Positions 36,572-44,897 of a DNA stretch of 48,271 nucleotides are shown here, piece after piece. The translations under genes were made by a program, and so were the position numbers. The first letter of the stretch is position 1, and each line of letters begins with the position of its first letter. The stretch is from Gordonia rhizosphera NBRC 16068 (GTDB lineage: Bacteria; Actinomycetota; Actinomycetes; Mycobacteriales; Mycobacteriaceae). The notes beneath the pieces are model-generated. The model did not search any database, was not told the DNA's origin, and was given only the letters and a program-made list of their open reading frames with translations. The stretch lies in assembly GCF_000298195.1 (NCBI RefSeq), contig NZ_BAHC01000073.1, positions 1 through 48,271 on the forward strand. The letters are read 5' to 3'.

Positions 36572-37698
36572 TTCGTCAGCTCCAGCAGTGCCGAGAAGAC
36601 ACCCAGGTCCGGTCCGAAATCCTCGAGTTGTCCGGTGCGGCAGCCGTTCTCCTGCAGGTTCAGAGCCTGACAAAAGGTGGACAGCGCCTCGGAGTCGATC
36701 AACGACTTGTCCAGCAGGACCTGCGCCCGCCAGGCACCCTGCTCCACGGAGACGGAGTTGGCCAGATTCTGGAACAGCAGCGGACCGACGTCGATCGTCT
36801 CGACGACCTGGCGCGAGAAGTCGCTCAGGTTGGCCACCAGGGCCGCGAGACGGCTCGTGGATGCGCTGATCGTTCCGACGTTGTTCTGCAGGAAGGCCGT
36901 GGTGTTCGCCAGGGCGACGTTCAGGTCGGCCAGGGTTGCCTGGAGACCTGGTGCCTGGACCTGCAACATCCTGGCGACCTCGTTGATCGACCGGGACAGC
37001 GCGGTCATCTTGGGGTAGTTGTCCACCAGCGTCGTGGTCAGGGACTGCACGGTCTTGATGAGGCTCACCAGGGTGTCACCGTTGTCCGAGACCAGCGACG
37101 CGGCCTGGCCCAGTTCCGAAATCGCATCGCGGATGGCCTCACCGTTGCCGCTGGCAATACCCGACGTGATGTCGACCAGGTCGGCGACCGGCCCACCACC
37201 CGAGGAGTCGCCCGACAACGCCTTCACCAGACCGTCGATCGAGTCGTACAGTTCGCCCGCCGAGACCGGGCTCTTCGTCTCCTGGATGACGGCCCCGTCG
37301 GTCAGCTTGGCTCCTTCGGTGTAGGCCGGCGTCAGCTCGATATGGCGGGTGGTCACGATCGAGGTGTTGACGATCGCCGCGGTCGCATCGGCCGGGACCG
37401 GAACGTCCTTGTCGACGGTGAAGGTGACCTTCACCCGGTTGCCCTCCTCCTGCACGCCCGTCACCTGACCGACGGGCATGCCGAGCACGTCGACATCGTT
37501 GCTCTCGTACAGACCGGCGACGTCGTCGAAATACGCGGTGACCTCGATCGCGGAACCGATCACCACCGACCACCCGGCCGGGATCAGCGAGCAACCGGAG
37601 AGCCCGAGCACGGCGACGACGGTCGCGATGGCGACCGCGAACGGCCTGCGCCTGTTCGGTCGGTTCGGCGTGTTCGTTCGGTTCGAGTGGGTCAGCAT
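36568..37698 (-). CDS. mceD: Mce family lipoprotein, MceD position
   Basis: The 376-residue product has a basic N-terminus, a hydrophobic stretch (FAVAIATVVAVLGLSGC) ending in lipobox LSGC, then a Mce domain (VTAYFDDVAGLYESNDVDVL, GMPVGQVTGV) and helical extension. It is the D subunit by order and sequence type. Two adjacent predicted lipoproteins (D and E) in one mce operon are notable. ATG at 37698 overlaps the mceC stop by 7 bp (ATGCTGA). Confidence 0.85.
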   Translation of the reverse strand: MLTHSNRTNTPNRPNRRRPFAVAIATVVAVLGLSGCSLIPAGWSVVIGSAIEVTAYFDDVAGLYESNDVDVLGMPVGQVTGVQEEGNRVKVTFTVDKDVPVPADATAAIVNTSIVTTRHIELTPAYTEGAKLTDGAVIQETKSPVSAGELYDSIDGLVKALSGDSSGGGPVADLVDITSGIASGNGEAIRDAISELGQAASLVSDNGDTLVSLIKTVQSLTTTLVDNYPKMTALSRSINEVARMLQVQAPGLQATLADLNVALANTTAFLQNNVGTISASTSRLAALVANLSDFSRQVVETIDVGPLLFQNLANSVSVEQGAWRAQVLLDKSLIDSEALSTFCQALNLQENGCRTGQLEDFGPDLGVFSALLELTK

Positions 37699-38681
37699 CC
37701 GTCCACCACCCGAGCCACGCACAGCCAGTTGTCCGGGAAGATGCCCCAGGGCAGATAGCCGTTCACGTAGGGACCGTCGCCGATCGCGTTGTTGGTCGTG
37801 CGCGCGGTGATCGGCAGGATCTCGAGGAGCTTGCGCAGGTTGGCCTGGTTCTTCTCCAGCCCCTGCGACATGGTGTTGAGGTTCGCCATGATCGGCGCGA
37901 ACTGGTCGCCGTTCTCGCGGGCGACGGCGCGCGCCTGCTCGGTGAGTGCCGCGATCCCGTCGAGCATCCGGGTCACCAGCGCCTCGCGGGCCGCGATCTT
38001 CTCGGCCAGCTGCCGTCCCTGCCCGACGATGATCGACAGCTGCTTCTGGCTGTCATTGACGATGCCGGTCACGGTGTCGGTGTCGGCGATCAGCTGGTTG
38101 ATCTGGTCACGCCGATTGTTGATGACCTTCGACATCGCGGTGAGCGCATCGATCGTCGGCCTGGTAACCGCCGGCGCGCCGGCGAGTTGTCGGTTGAGCG
38201 TGCGGAGACCGTCGGCGAACGCATCGTCGTCGATGCCCGCGATGATCGGGGTCCCCGCCTCGATGGTCTTCTGCAGATCGTAGGGCACGCGGGTCTCCGG
38301 AATCCGACCGTCCGGTGCCGGTGACGGCGCATCCCCCAGGGAGACATCGACATACCGTTGCCCCAGCAGCGTCGACATCTTGATCTCCGCGGAGCCGTTG
38401 GCGGTGACGTTGACGTCGCGATCCACCTTCATCGTCACGGTGACGTGATCACCGTTGAGTTCGGTCGCACTGACCTCGCCCTTGTCGATACCTGCCACAC
38501 GCACCTTGTCGCCCGGCCGGATCCCCCCGGCCTGCGCGAAGTCTCCGAAGTAGGTCTTCTTGCCGATGTGCGCCTGCGCCAGACCGGTCACGGCGAGGAC
38601 GATCAGGACGGTCATCGCGGCACCGGCAATGCCATACCAGACCCGCCGATTCTCGTCGAAGTGTCTCTTCCACCGGCTCAT
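37692..38681 (-). CDS. mceC: Mce family protein MceC
   Basis: The 329-residue product starts MSRWKRHFDENRRVWYG, has one membrane helix (IAGAAMTVLIVLAVTGLAQA), a Mce domain (YFGDFAQAGGIRPGDKVRVA, GIDKGEVSAT, STLLGQRYVDVSLG) and a helical C-terminal half ending with two Cys (WLCVARVVDGC). ATG at 38681 overlaps the mceB stop as ATGA, preferred over an in-frame GTG at 38687. Confidence 0.88.
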   Translation of the reverse strand: MSRWKRHFDENRRVWYGIAGAAMTVLIVLAVTGLAQAHIGKKTYFGDFAQAGGIRPGDKVRVAGIDKGEVSATELNGDHVTVTMKVDRDVNVTANGSAEIKMSTLLGQRYVDVSLGDAPSPAPDGRIPETRVPYDLQKTIEAGTPIIAGIDDDAFADGLRTLNRQLAGAPAVTRPTIDALTAMSKVINNRRDQINQLIADTDTVTGIVNDSQKQLSIIVGQGRQLAEKIAAREALVTRMLDGIAALTEQARAVARENGDQFAPIMANLNTMSQGLEKNQANLRKLLEILPITARTTNNAIGDGPYVNGYLPWGIFPDNWLCVARVVDGC

Positions 38682-39712
38682 CGGCACACCTCCGAGTGCT
38701 TGGTACCACCGATCTTGTTGATCACGCCGGGGGGGAAGAGGACATCCCCGATCGCGATGTCCAGGTCGCAGGCATAGATGTTCAAGTAGGCGCCCTGCCC
38801 GAGGACCAGGGGAAAGTGTCCCAGGAAGACGGGCAGTTCGACAGCCAACTTGTCGAGTTTCGCGCCGTTGGCGATCAGGGTGTCGGTGGCCGACAACGCA
38901 TTGGAGGCGGCAGTCTGCAGCGACGTCCGGCTGTTCCCCAGCACGTCGGCGAACCCGCTCGCGGTCTCACCGAGCTGTGACACCGACTTGCCGAAGGCCG
39001 CCGAATTGCTGTTGAGGTTCTCGATCAGGTCCGCGATGCTGTCCACCAGGGTGCCCACCTGGTTGCCCTGACGGGCGAGGTCGCGCAGGACACCACTCAG
39101 GTCGTCGACGATCGCGCCGATGACCTCGTCGCGGTTGGCCATGTCATTGGCGAGCTTCCCGACCTGGGCGACCGTGTAGCTCAACGACACGTCGTCGCCC
39201 TGGAACGCCTGCACCAGACCCTCCGACAGTGCGTTGACCTCCTCGGGCGACAAGGTTTCGAATACCGGCTGGAACCCGGCGAGCAATCTGGTCACGTCGA
39301 AGGAGTCCTCAGAGGGCTGCTGCAACGTCGACCCCGGCGACAGCGGTGTGCTGTCGGCGTTCTCGACGAGGGTCAATGACAGGTACCGTTGCCCGATGAG
39401 GTTCTGGTAGCGGATGGCGGCCTTCGTGTTGGAGAAGACCGTCTGGTCGGTCTGGACGTCGAAGACCACCCGGGCCCGGCCGTCATCGAGCGCGACGTTG
39501 CCGACCCGACCGACGCGCACACCCGCCATCCGGACGTCGTCACCCGGCAACAGTCCGGACGCGTCGTTGAAGTAGGTGGTGTAGGAGTCGGTGTCGCCGG
39601 GGACCGACCGCTCGAGCGTCGACCAGATGATATAGGTCAGCAGTAGGGCGATGACCGCGAACAGGGAGAACCCGATCAGCGGCTTGCGAACACTCGCGCC
39701 TCCTTTACTCAT
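38678..39712 (-). CDS. mceB: Mce family protein MceB
   Basis: The 344-residue product has a membrane helix (GFSLFAVIALLLTYIIWSTL), a Mce domain (YTTYFNDASGLLPGDDVRMA, GVRVGRVGNVALD, NLIGQRYLSLTL) and a helical region, then a C-terminal segment with two Cys (NIYACDLDIA, HSEVCR). It overlaps mceA and mceC by 4 bp each as ATGA, giving coupled translation and fixed subunit ratios. Confidence 0.88.
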   Translation of the reverse strand: MSKGGASVRKPLIGFSLFAVIALLLTYIIWSTLERSVPGDTDSYTTYFNDASGLLPGDDVRMAGVRVGRVGNVALDDGRARVVFDVQTDQTVFSNTKAAIRYQNLIGQRYLSLTLVENADSTPLSPGSTLQQPSEDSFDVTRLLAGFQPVFETLSPEEVNALSEGLVQAFQGDDVSLSYTVAQVGKLANDMANRDEVIGAIVDDLSGVLRDLARQGNQVGTLVDSIADLIENLNSNSAAFGKSVSQLGETASGFADVLGNSRTSLQTAASNALSATDTLIANGAKLDKLAVELPVFLGHFPLVLGQGAYLNIYACDLDIAIGDVLFPPGVINKIGGTKHSEVCR

Positions 39713-41028
39713 CGCCCACCTCCTGACAGTCCGGTATCCGGGGTGATCGTCGAGGACTGCACCAGCGGGCCGAGCATCAGAGTGTCGGCGGCGTTCGGCT
39801 TGCGTTTCAAGGCGGTTCCCAAGGTCTCGTTGTCCGACGACGTGGTGACCGCGCCGAAGGCCGCGGCGTTACGACGCATGCCGTCGGACGGGTAGATCAT
39901 CAACGGCCCGGAGCTCGTCGGTCCCGTACCGGTGCCCGGACCGACGCATCCGGGGCCGCGCAGCTGCCCGTACGGTCCGCCGTTGTAGACCGGACAGTTC
40001 TGCCGGGTGTAGCGCATGAACGATCCAAAGCCGACGCCGATGTTCAGCTGGGCGTGCCCGTTCACGCCTGTGAACACCGTCAGCACCTTGGCCGCCAGGT
40101 TGTTCAGCGCGGTGACCGCCTCGGGCAGCGAGTTCGGCTCGAGCACCGCGGCCCCGACCATGGTGTTGAGATCGCCGATGAGGTATTTGCCCCGGTCACC
40201 GTTGGCGGCGAACAGGGCCTGGCTGGCGTCGAGGAGCCCCTGCCCGGCCGAGAGCAGTGCGGTCAGATCATCTTGTTTCTCGGCGATCGTCATCGCCGGG
40301 ATCACGCTGCGGCCAAGCGCATCGAGCAGTTGCGGGGTGGACTGCGCGAGGCCGCGGATCGCGTTGTCGAAGTTGTCGAAGCCCGACGGCGCGCCTGGCG
40401 GGAACTGCGCGTTGAGGGTCTTCCAGTAGTTGTCGAGCAACGGCACGAACGCACCGAACACCGCTCCGCCGCCCTTGAGCGCGTCGGCGAGGGTGCCGAG
40501 CACGGCTGCGAGGTCCTCGGGCGGGACCGCGTCCAGCAGGGTGCTCAGCTCGTTCTGCGCATCCTGCAGCCGGAGGGTCGGCAGTGACGTGTCCGCGGGG
40601 ATCGTCGCACCTGAGGCCAGTGATTGGTCGGCCGGCTTGGCAGGCTGAACGAGTTCGACAGTGTTGACGCCGAACAGGTTGGCGGGCACGGTACGCGCGG
40701 TGACGTTGGCCGGGATACCCGGCGCCTGGTCGGGATCGACGTCGATCGCGACATCCTTGAAGGCCACATTTCCCGGGCCCGTCTCATCGGTGACGGTGAT
40801 GGACTGCACCGACCCCACGATCATGCCGTTGTAGCGGACGTCGGCGCCGTCCAGCAGACCGTCGCCGACGTCGGTCAGCTTCGCGGTCACGGGCACGCTC
40901 GAGGAGAACGCGCCGTCGTAGCGCAGGAACAGGATCACGAACAGGATGACCAGCGCGATGGCGAAGGACACTCCGCGGAAGACGTATTGCCGGAGAGATG
41001 GGTTGCGACCACCGGTATCGATGTTCAT
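39709..41028 (-). CDS. mceA: Mce family protein MceA
   Basis: The 439-residue first Mce subunit has a membrane helix (FAIALVILFVILFLRY), a Mce domain (TAKLTDVGDGLLDGADVRYN, GMIVGSVQSI, TVPANLFGVNTVELVQ) and a long helical stretch. Its C-terminal extension of about 100 residues has two Cys (NCPVYNGGPYGQLRGPGCVG) and is Gly/Pro-rich. It starts 12 bp after yrbEB with AAGGACT upstream. The Mce group (mce1-, mce4- or another type) cannot be decided from the sequence alone, so sterol versus fatty-acid import is open. Confidence 0.9.
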   Translation of the reverse strand: MNIDTGGRNPSLRQYVFRGVSFAIALVILFVILFLRYDGAFSSSVPVTAKLTDVGDGLLDGADVRYNGMIVGSVQSITVTDETGPGNVAFKDVAIDVDPDQAPGIPANVTARTVPANLFGVNTVELVQPAKPADQSLASGATIPADTSLPTLRLQDAQNELSTLLDAVPPEDLAAVLGTLADALKGGGAVFGAFVPLLDNYWKTLNAQFPPGAPSGFDNFDNAIRGLAQSTPQLLDALGRSVIPAMTIAEKQDDLTALLSAGQGLLDASQALFAANGDRGKYLIGDLNTMVGAAVLEPNSLPEAVTALNNLAAKVLTVFTGVNGHAQLNIGVGFGSFMRYTRQNCPVYNGGPYGQLRGPGCVGPGTGTGPTSSGPLMIYPSDGMRRNAAAFGAVTTSSDNETLGTALKRKPNAADTLMLGPLVQSSTITPDTGLSGGGR

Positions 41029-41040
41029 CGGAGTCCTTCC

Positions 41041-41907
41041 CTAGCCCGAGATCTTGATCCCGGGGGTGGTGCCCCAGAACGCCAACGTCATGACCAGATT
41101 CGCGAAGATGATCACGATGATCGCCATCCGGATCGCGTGACCGGCCGCGACACCGACGCCCTCCGGCCCGCCGGACGCGAAGTAACCGTAATAGCACTGG
41201 ATGAAGGTCGTCAGGAGCACGAACACGATCACCTTCACGAAGGAGAGCACCATGTCCGTCGACACCAGGAACTGGTTGAAGTAGTACAGGTAGGTACCGG
41301 CACCCTCTCCGCTCTGCAGCTGGAACATGACCTGGCACGCCACATAGTTGGCCGCCAGCGACACGGCGTAGAGCGGCACGATCGCCAGGACTGCGGCCGA
41401 CATCCGCGTGGTGACGAGGTAGGGCAACGGGCGGATCGCAATGGCCTCGAGTGCGTCGATCTCCTCGGCGATGCGCATCGACCCGAGCTGGGCGGTGAAC
41501 CGGCAGCCCGACTGCGCGGTGAACGCCGTGGCCGCCAGCAACGGCGCGAGTTCCCGCGTCGTCGCGAAGGCCGACAGGCCACCGGTGACCGGCGACATGC
41601 CCAGAATGCTCAGTGCGGTGTACGCCTCGATGCCGACCGTCGCGCCACCCATGATGCCGAGGATCACCATGACGCCGACCGTGCCGCCACCCACCACCAG
41701 TGCCCCGTTGCCCCAGGCCACGTCGGAGAGGAGCCGCCACACCTCCTTGCGGTAGTGCGTGAACGTGATCGGCACGGACCCGATCGAACGCACCAGGAAG
41801 GTGATCAGGTGCCCCATTGCCGCGAGCGCATCGCGCGGCCCGGTGTAGATGACCTTGGCCCCCGCGAGCGGCCGCAGCATCGGCGGGACATAGCGTGACG
41901 CCGCCAC
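41041..41907 (-). CDS. yrbEB: YrbE-type (MlaE-like) permease, B subunit
   Basis: The 288-residue integral membrane permease of the Mce lipid importer has about five to six membrane segments and the conserved cytoplasmic loop QLGSMRIAEEIDALEAIAIR, where the ATPase (MceG/Mkl type, not in this window) would dock. GTG at 41907 lies one base after the yrbEA stop. YrbE A and B form the membrane core to which the six Mce subunits attach. Confidence 0.9.
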   Translation of the reverse strand: MAASRYVPPMLRPLAGAKVIYTGPRDALAAMGHLITFLVRSIGSVPITFTHYRKEVWRLLSDVAWGNGALVVGGGTVGVMVILGIMGGATVGIEAYTALSILGMSPVTGGLSAFATTRELAPLLAATAFTAQSGCRFTAQLGSMRIAEEIDALEAIAIRPLPYLVTTRMSAAVLAIVPLYAVSLAANYVACQVMFQLQSGEGAGTYLYYFNQFLVSTDMVLSFVKVIVFVLLTTFIQCYYGYFASGGPEGVGVAAGHAIRMAIIVIIFANLVMTLAFWGTTPGIKISG

Positions 41908-41908
41908 C

Positions 41909-42763
41909 TCACACCACCTTCGTCGGCACGAGCATGGCGAACAGCTGGGTGAGCACCACGTTGACGGTGAACAGCAACAGCACCGAGTTGACGACCGCGG
42001 CGTTCACCGAGTTGGCGACACCGGCGGGGCCACCCTTGGTGGTGAGGCCGCGGTCGCACGCGACGACGGCGACGATGGCACCGAAAATGACGGCTTTGAT
42101 GAGCGCGAAGGCGAGGTCGGTGGTCGAGGCGAAGGACGCGAAGGTCCCGGTGTAGCTGCCCGGGGTTCCGCCCTGGAAGTAGACGTTGAACATGTAGCCG
42201 GTGATGAACCCGACGAAGCAGACGAAGCCGCAGAGCAGGAAGCTGACCACCATGGTCGCCAGCAGGCGCGGAGAGATCAGCCGCTGGATCGGGTTGACAC
42301 CCATCACCTTCATCGCGTCGATCTCGTCGCGGATGGTGCGTGATCCCAGGTCGGCAGCGATCGCCGACCCGACTGCGCCGGCGAGCAGCAGCGACGTCAC
42401 CAGCGGTGCGCCCTGCCGGATGACGCCGAGGCCGGTCGCGGCGCCCGAGAACGACGTCGCACCGATCTGACCGGCGATGTTGGAGACCTGGATGGACACG
42501 ATCACCCCGATCGGGATCGCGACCAGCAACGTCGGAAACACCGAGGTACCCGACATGAAGGCGCACTGCCGGATGAACTCACCGAACGGGAATCGTCGCT
42601 TGACGATGTCCACGATGAGCACCTTGAACACCTCAACGAACATGCCCATCTGACGGCCGAACGTGTCGAACGAGGCCATGACGTGCTCACGGAACCAGCG
42701 GCGCACCGCACCCGAGCCCGTGCGTGCCGCCTCCCCTCCGGAGGTCACCGCGTCAGTACCCAA
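41909..42763 (-). CDS. yrbEA: YrbE-type (MlaE-like) permease, A subunit
   Basis: The 284-residue first gene of the mce operon has an N-terminal amphipathic region, then membrane segments (TSVFPTLLVAIPIGVIVSIQ, LLATMVVSFLLCGFVCFVGF and others) and the EIDAMKVMGV loop typical of MlaE/YrbE permeases. The frame opens with TTG at 42763 preceded by AAGGGTGGGGGA, which makes TTG plausible; GTG at 42748 is an alternative five codons in. Confidence 0.88.
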   Translation of the reverse strand: MGTDAVTSGGEAARTGSGAVRRWFREHVMASFDTFGRQMGMFVEVFKVLIVDIVKRRFPFGEFIRQCAFMSGTSVFPTLLVAIPIGVIVSIQVSNIAGQIGATSFSGAATGLGVIRQGAPLVTSLLLAGAVGSAIAADLGSRTIRDEIDAMKVMGVNPIQRLISPRLLATMVVSFLLCGFVCFVGFITGYMFNVYFQGGTPGSYTGTFASFASTTDLAFALIKAVIFGAIVAVVACDRGLTTKGGPAGVANSVNAAVVNSVLLLFTVNVVLTQLFAMLVPTKVV

Positions 42764-43041
42764 TCCCCCACCCTTGCGTGTCGGCCGCCCGATTCCCCAG
42801 GCACTTTGCTATCACATATATGTTGCGTGGCGAGCAATCTGCTCAACCACGACCTCACTTCACGGATTGCGTCCCCCCACATGGACCGACCCGGTGGGCA
42901 CTATACCCAACACCCCTCACCTCCTGTGCCACGGGTCACACTACCGAGATCTGCGCCTCCCCGGGGTGCGACATACCTTGGGTGACGTGACCGATGCTTC
43001 GAAGGTTCTCTGCGCACACCTTAACTGGGGCGAGTGACCGA
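42764..43041. promoter_or_regulatory. Divergent promoter region between the mce operon and treZ
   Basis: No gene is supported here. Two small palindromes lie on the mce side: ACATATATGT (42814-42823), AT-rich and able to serve as a -10 zone, and GAGCA-ATC-TGCTC (42832-42844), a candidate operator. On the treZ side TACCTT (42974-42979) could be a -10, leaving a leader of about 57 bases. A frame open from 42994 runs into treZ but has no family-like sequence before 43042. Confidence 0.4.
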
Positions 43042-44862
43042 ATGGCCGATAACCCGACCCTTCCCGTCCCGGCGCGCCCCTTCGTGCCGCCTCGCACTCT
43101 CGATGAGATCCGGCTGTGGGCGCCCGTGGCGACGACCGTGACGATGCTCGCCGCAGCACCGGCGGACCCGGACGCCGCGGCCACCCCGATCCCCATGGGC
43201 CGGGTACCCGGGGACCCGGAATGGTGGGCGCCGTCGTCGGCCGACCTGCCCGCCACCGTGCCGGGGATGCGGTACCGGTTCGTCGTCGACGATGGCGAAC
43301 CGACCCCGGACCCGCGGTCGGTACGGCTGCCCGACGGTGTGCACGGTCCGTCGGCGCTGTACACGATCGACGAGTCGCGCTGGACCGACGCCGCCTGGGG
43401 CGGCATCGACATCGGCGGCGCGGTTCTCTACGAACTCCACATCGGCACCTTCACCCCGGCCGGGACCTTCGACGCCGCGATCGAACGGCTCGACCATCTG
43501 GTCGGGCTCGGAGTCGACGTCGTCGAGGTGATGCCCGTCAACGCCTTCAACGGCACCCACGGATGGGGGTACGACGGCGTCGCATGGTATGCGGTGCATG
43601 AGCCCTACGGCGGCCCCGACGGGTTCGCCCGGTTCGTGAACGCCTGCCATGAGCGCGGCCTCGGCGTGGTGCTCGACGTCGTCTACAACCACCTCGGACC
43701 GTCCGGGAACTACCTGCCGCGCTTCGGGCCGTACCTCTCCGAGGGCACCACCAGCTGGGGATCATCGGTGAACCTGTCCGGGCCGGGCTCCGACGAGGTG
43801 CGGTCGTTCATCCTGGCGAACGCGTTGTGGTGGTTGCGCGACTTCCATGTCGACGGTCTGCGCCTCGACGCGGTCCACGCGCTGGTCGACCATCGGGCCG
43901 TCCATCTACTCGAGGAGCTCGCGCTCCGCGTCGACGAGCTGTCGGCGGAACTGGGACGGCCGCTGTCGCTGATCGCCGAGAGCGACCTCAACGACCCGCG
44001 GTTGATCATGCCGCGGGGACTCGGCGGCTACGGACTGACCGCGCAGTGGGACGACGACATCCACCATGCGATCCACACCGCGGTCTCCGGGGAACGTCAG
44101 GGTTACTACGCCGATTTCGGCGACTTCGACGGGCTCGCCAAGGTGTTGCGGCACGGATACTTCCACGACGGCACATTCTCGTCATTCCGGGGACGCCGGC
44201 ACGGTCGCCCCATCCCCACCGACGTCGTCTCCGCCCGCGCCCTGCTCGCCTACACCTGCGACCACGATCAGGTCGGGAACCGGGCGGTCGGGGACCGTCC
44301 GTCGGCCTACCTCGACGGCGGCCGGCTCGCGTGCAAGGCCGCGTTGGTGCTCCTGGCGCCGTTCACGCCGATGCTGTTCATGGGTGAGGAGTGGGCGGCG
44401 GATACCCCGTTCGCCTACTTCACCTCCCATCCCGAGCCCGAACTGGGCCGGGCGACCGCGGAGGGGCGTAGGTCCGAGTTCGCCGACCACGGTTGGGATC
44501 GCGACGACGTCCCCGACCCGCAGGACCCGGCGACGTTCGAGAACTCGAAGCTCGACTGGACCGAACCCGACGCACCCCAACACCGCCGCATGCTGGACTT
44601 CTATACCGCTCTCATCGCGCTCCGCAAACGCGAACCTGAGCTGAGCCGGGGCGAATTCGATTCCGTCTCCACGGCATACGACGAACACGCCGGCTGGTTC
44701 GCGATGTTCCGCGACGGGTGGGCCGTGGTCTGCATCCTCACCGGGGATGAGACGGTCGTACCGATCAACATGCGACCCGAGTTGTGGTGGACGAAACCGG
44801 CCGGCTCGAACGGCAGTCTGCGCAGCGCCGGTCACAACGTGGTGATCGGTCGCGTCCGCTGA
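43042..44862 (+). CDS. treZ: Maltooligosyl trehalose trehalohydrolase TreZ
   Basis: TreZ releases trehalose from the maltooligosyl trehalose made by TreY. The 606-residue product has an N-terminal beta domain (EIRLWAPVATTVTMLAAAPA), then the GH13 barrel: LYELHIGTFTPAGTFDAAI, GLGVVLDVVYNHLGPSGNYL, DGLRLDAVHAL with nucleophile Asp276, LIAESDLNDPR with acid Glu313, and TCDHDQVGNRAVGDR. ATG at 43042 follows GGGGCGAG. It is separated from treY by the mce operon on the other strand, so it must use its own promoter. It is convergent with ilvA, 20 bp apart. Confidence 0.93.
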   Translation: MADNPTLPVPARPFVPPRTLDEIRLWAPVATTVTMLAAAPADPDAAATPIPMGRVPGDPEWWAPSSADLPATVPGMRYRFVVDDGEPTPDPRSVRLPDGVHGPSALYTIDESRWTDAAWGGIDIGGAVLYELHIGTFTPAGTFDAAIERLDHLVGLGVDVVEVMPVNAFNGTHGWGYDGVAWYAVHEPYGGPDGFARFVNACHERGLGVVLDVVYNHLGPSGNYLPRFGPYLSEGTTSWGSSVNLSGPGSDEVRSFILANALWWLRDFHVDGLRLDAVHALVDHRAVHLLEELALRVDELSAELGRPLSLIAESDLNDPRLIMPRGLGGYGLTAQWDDDIHHAIHTAVSGERQGYYADFGDFDGLAKVLRHGYFHDGTFSSFRGRRHGRPIPTDVVSARALLAYTCDHDQVGNRAVGDRPSAYLDGGRLACKAALVLLAPFTPMLFMGEEWAADTPFAYFTSHPEPELGRATAEGRRSEFADHGWDRDDVPDPQDPATFENSKLDWTEPDAPQHRRMLDFYTALIALRKREPELSRGEFDSVSTAYDEHAGWFAMFRDGWAVVCILTGDETVVPINMRPELWWTKPAGSNGSLRSAGHNVVIGRVR

Positions 44863-44865
44863 TCG

Positions 44866-44897
44866 GTCAGGTCAGGCAGTCGTCAGGTCAGGTAGTC
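44866..44897. repeat. Tandem 16-bp duplication at the ilvA stop
   Basis: GTCAGGTCAGGCAGTC (44866-44881) is followed directly by a copy with one mismatch (44882-44897). The ilvA stop codon lies in the second copy. It fills most of the gap between treZ and ilvA. Confidence 0.7.
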
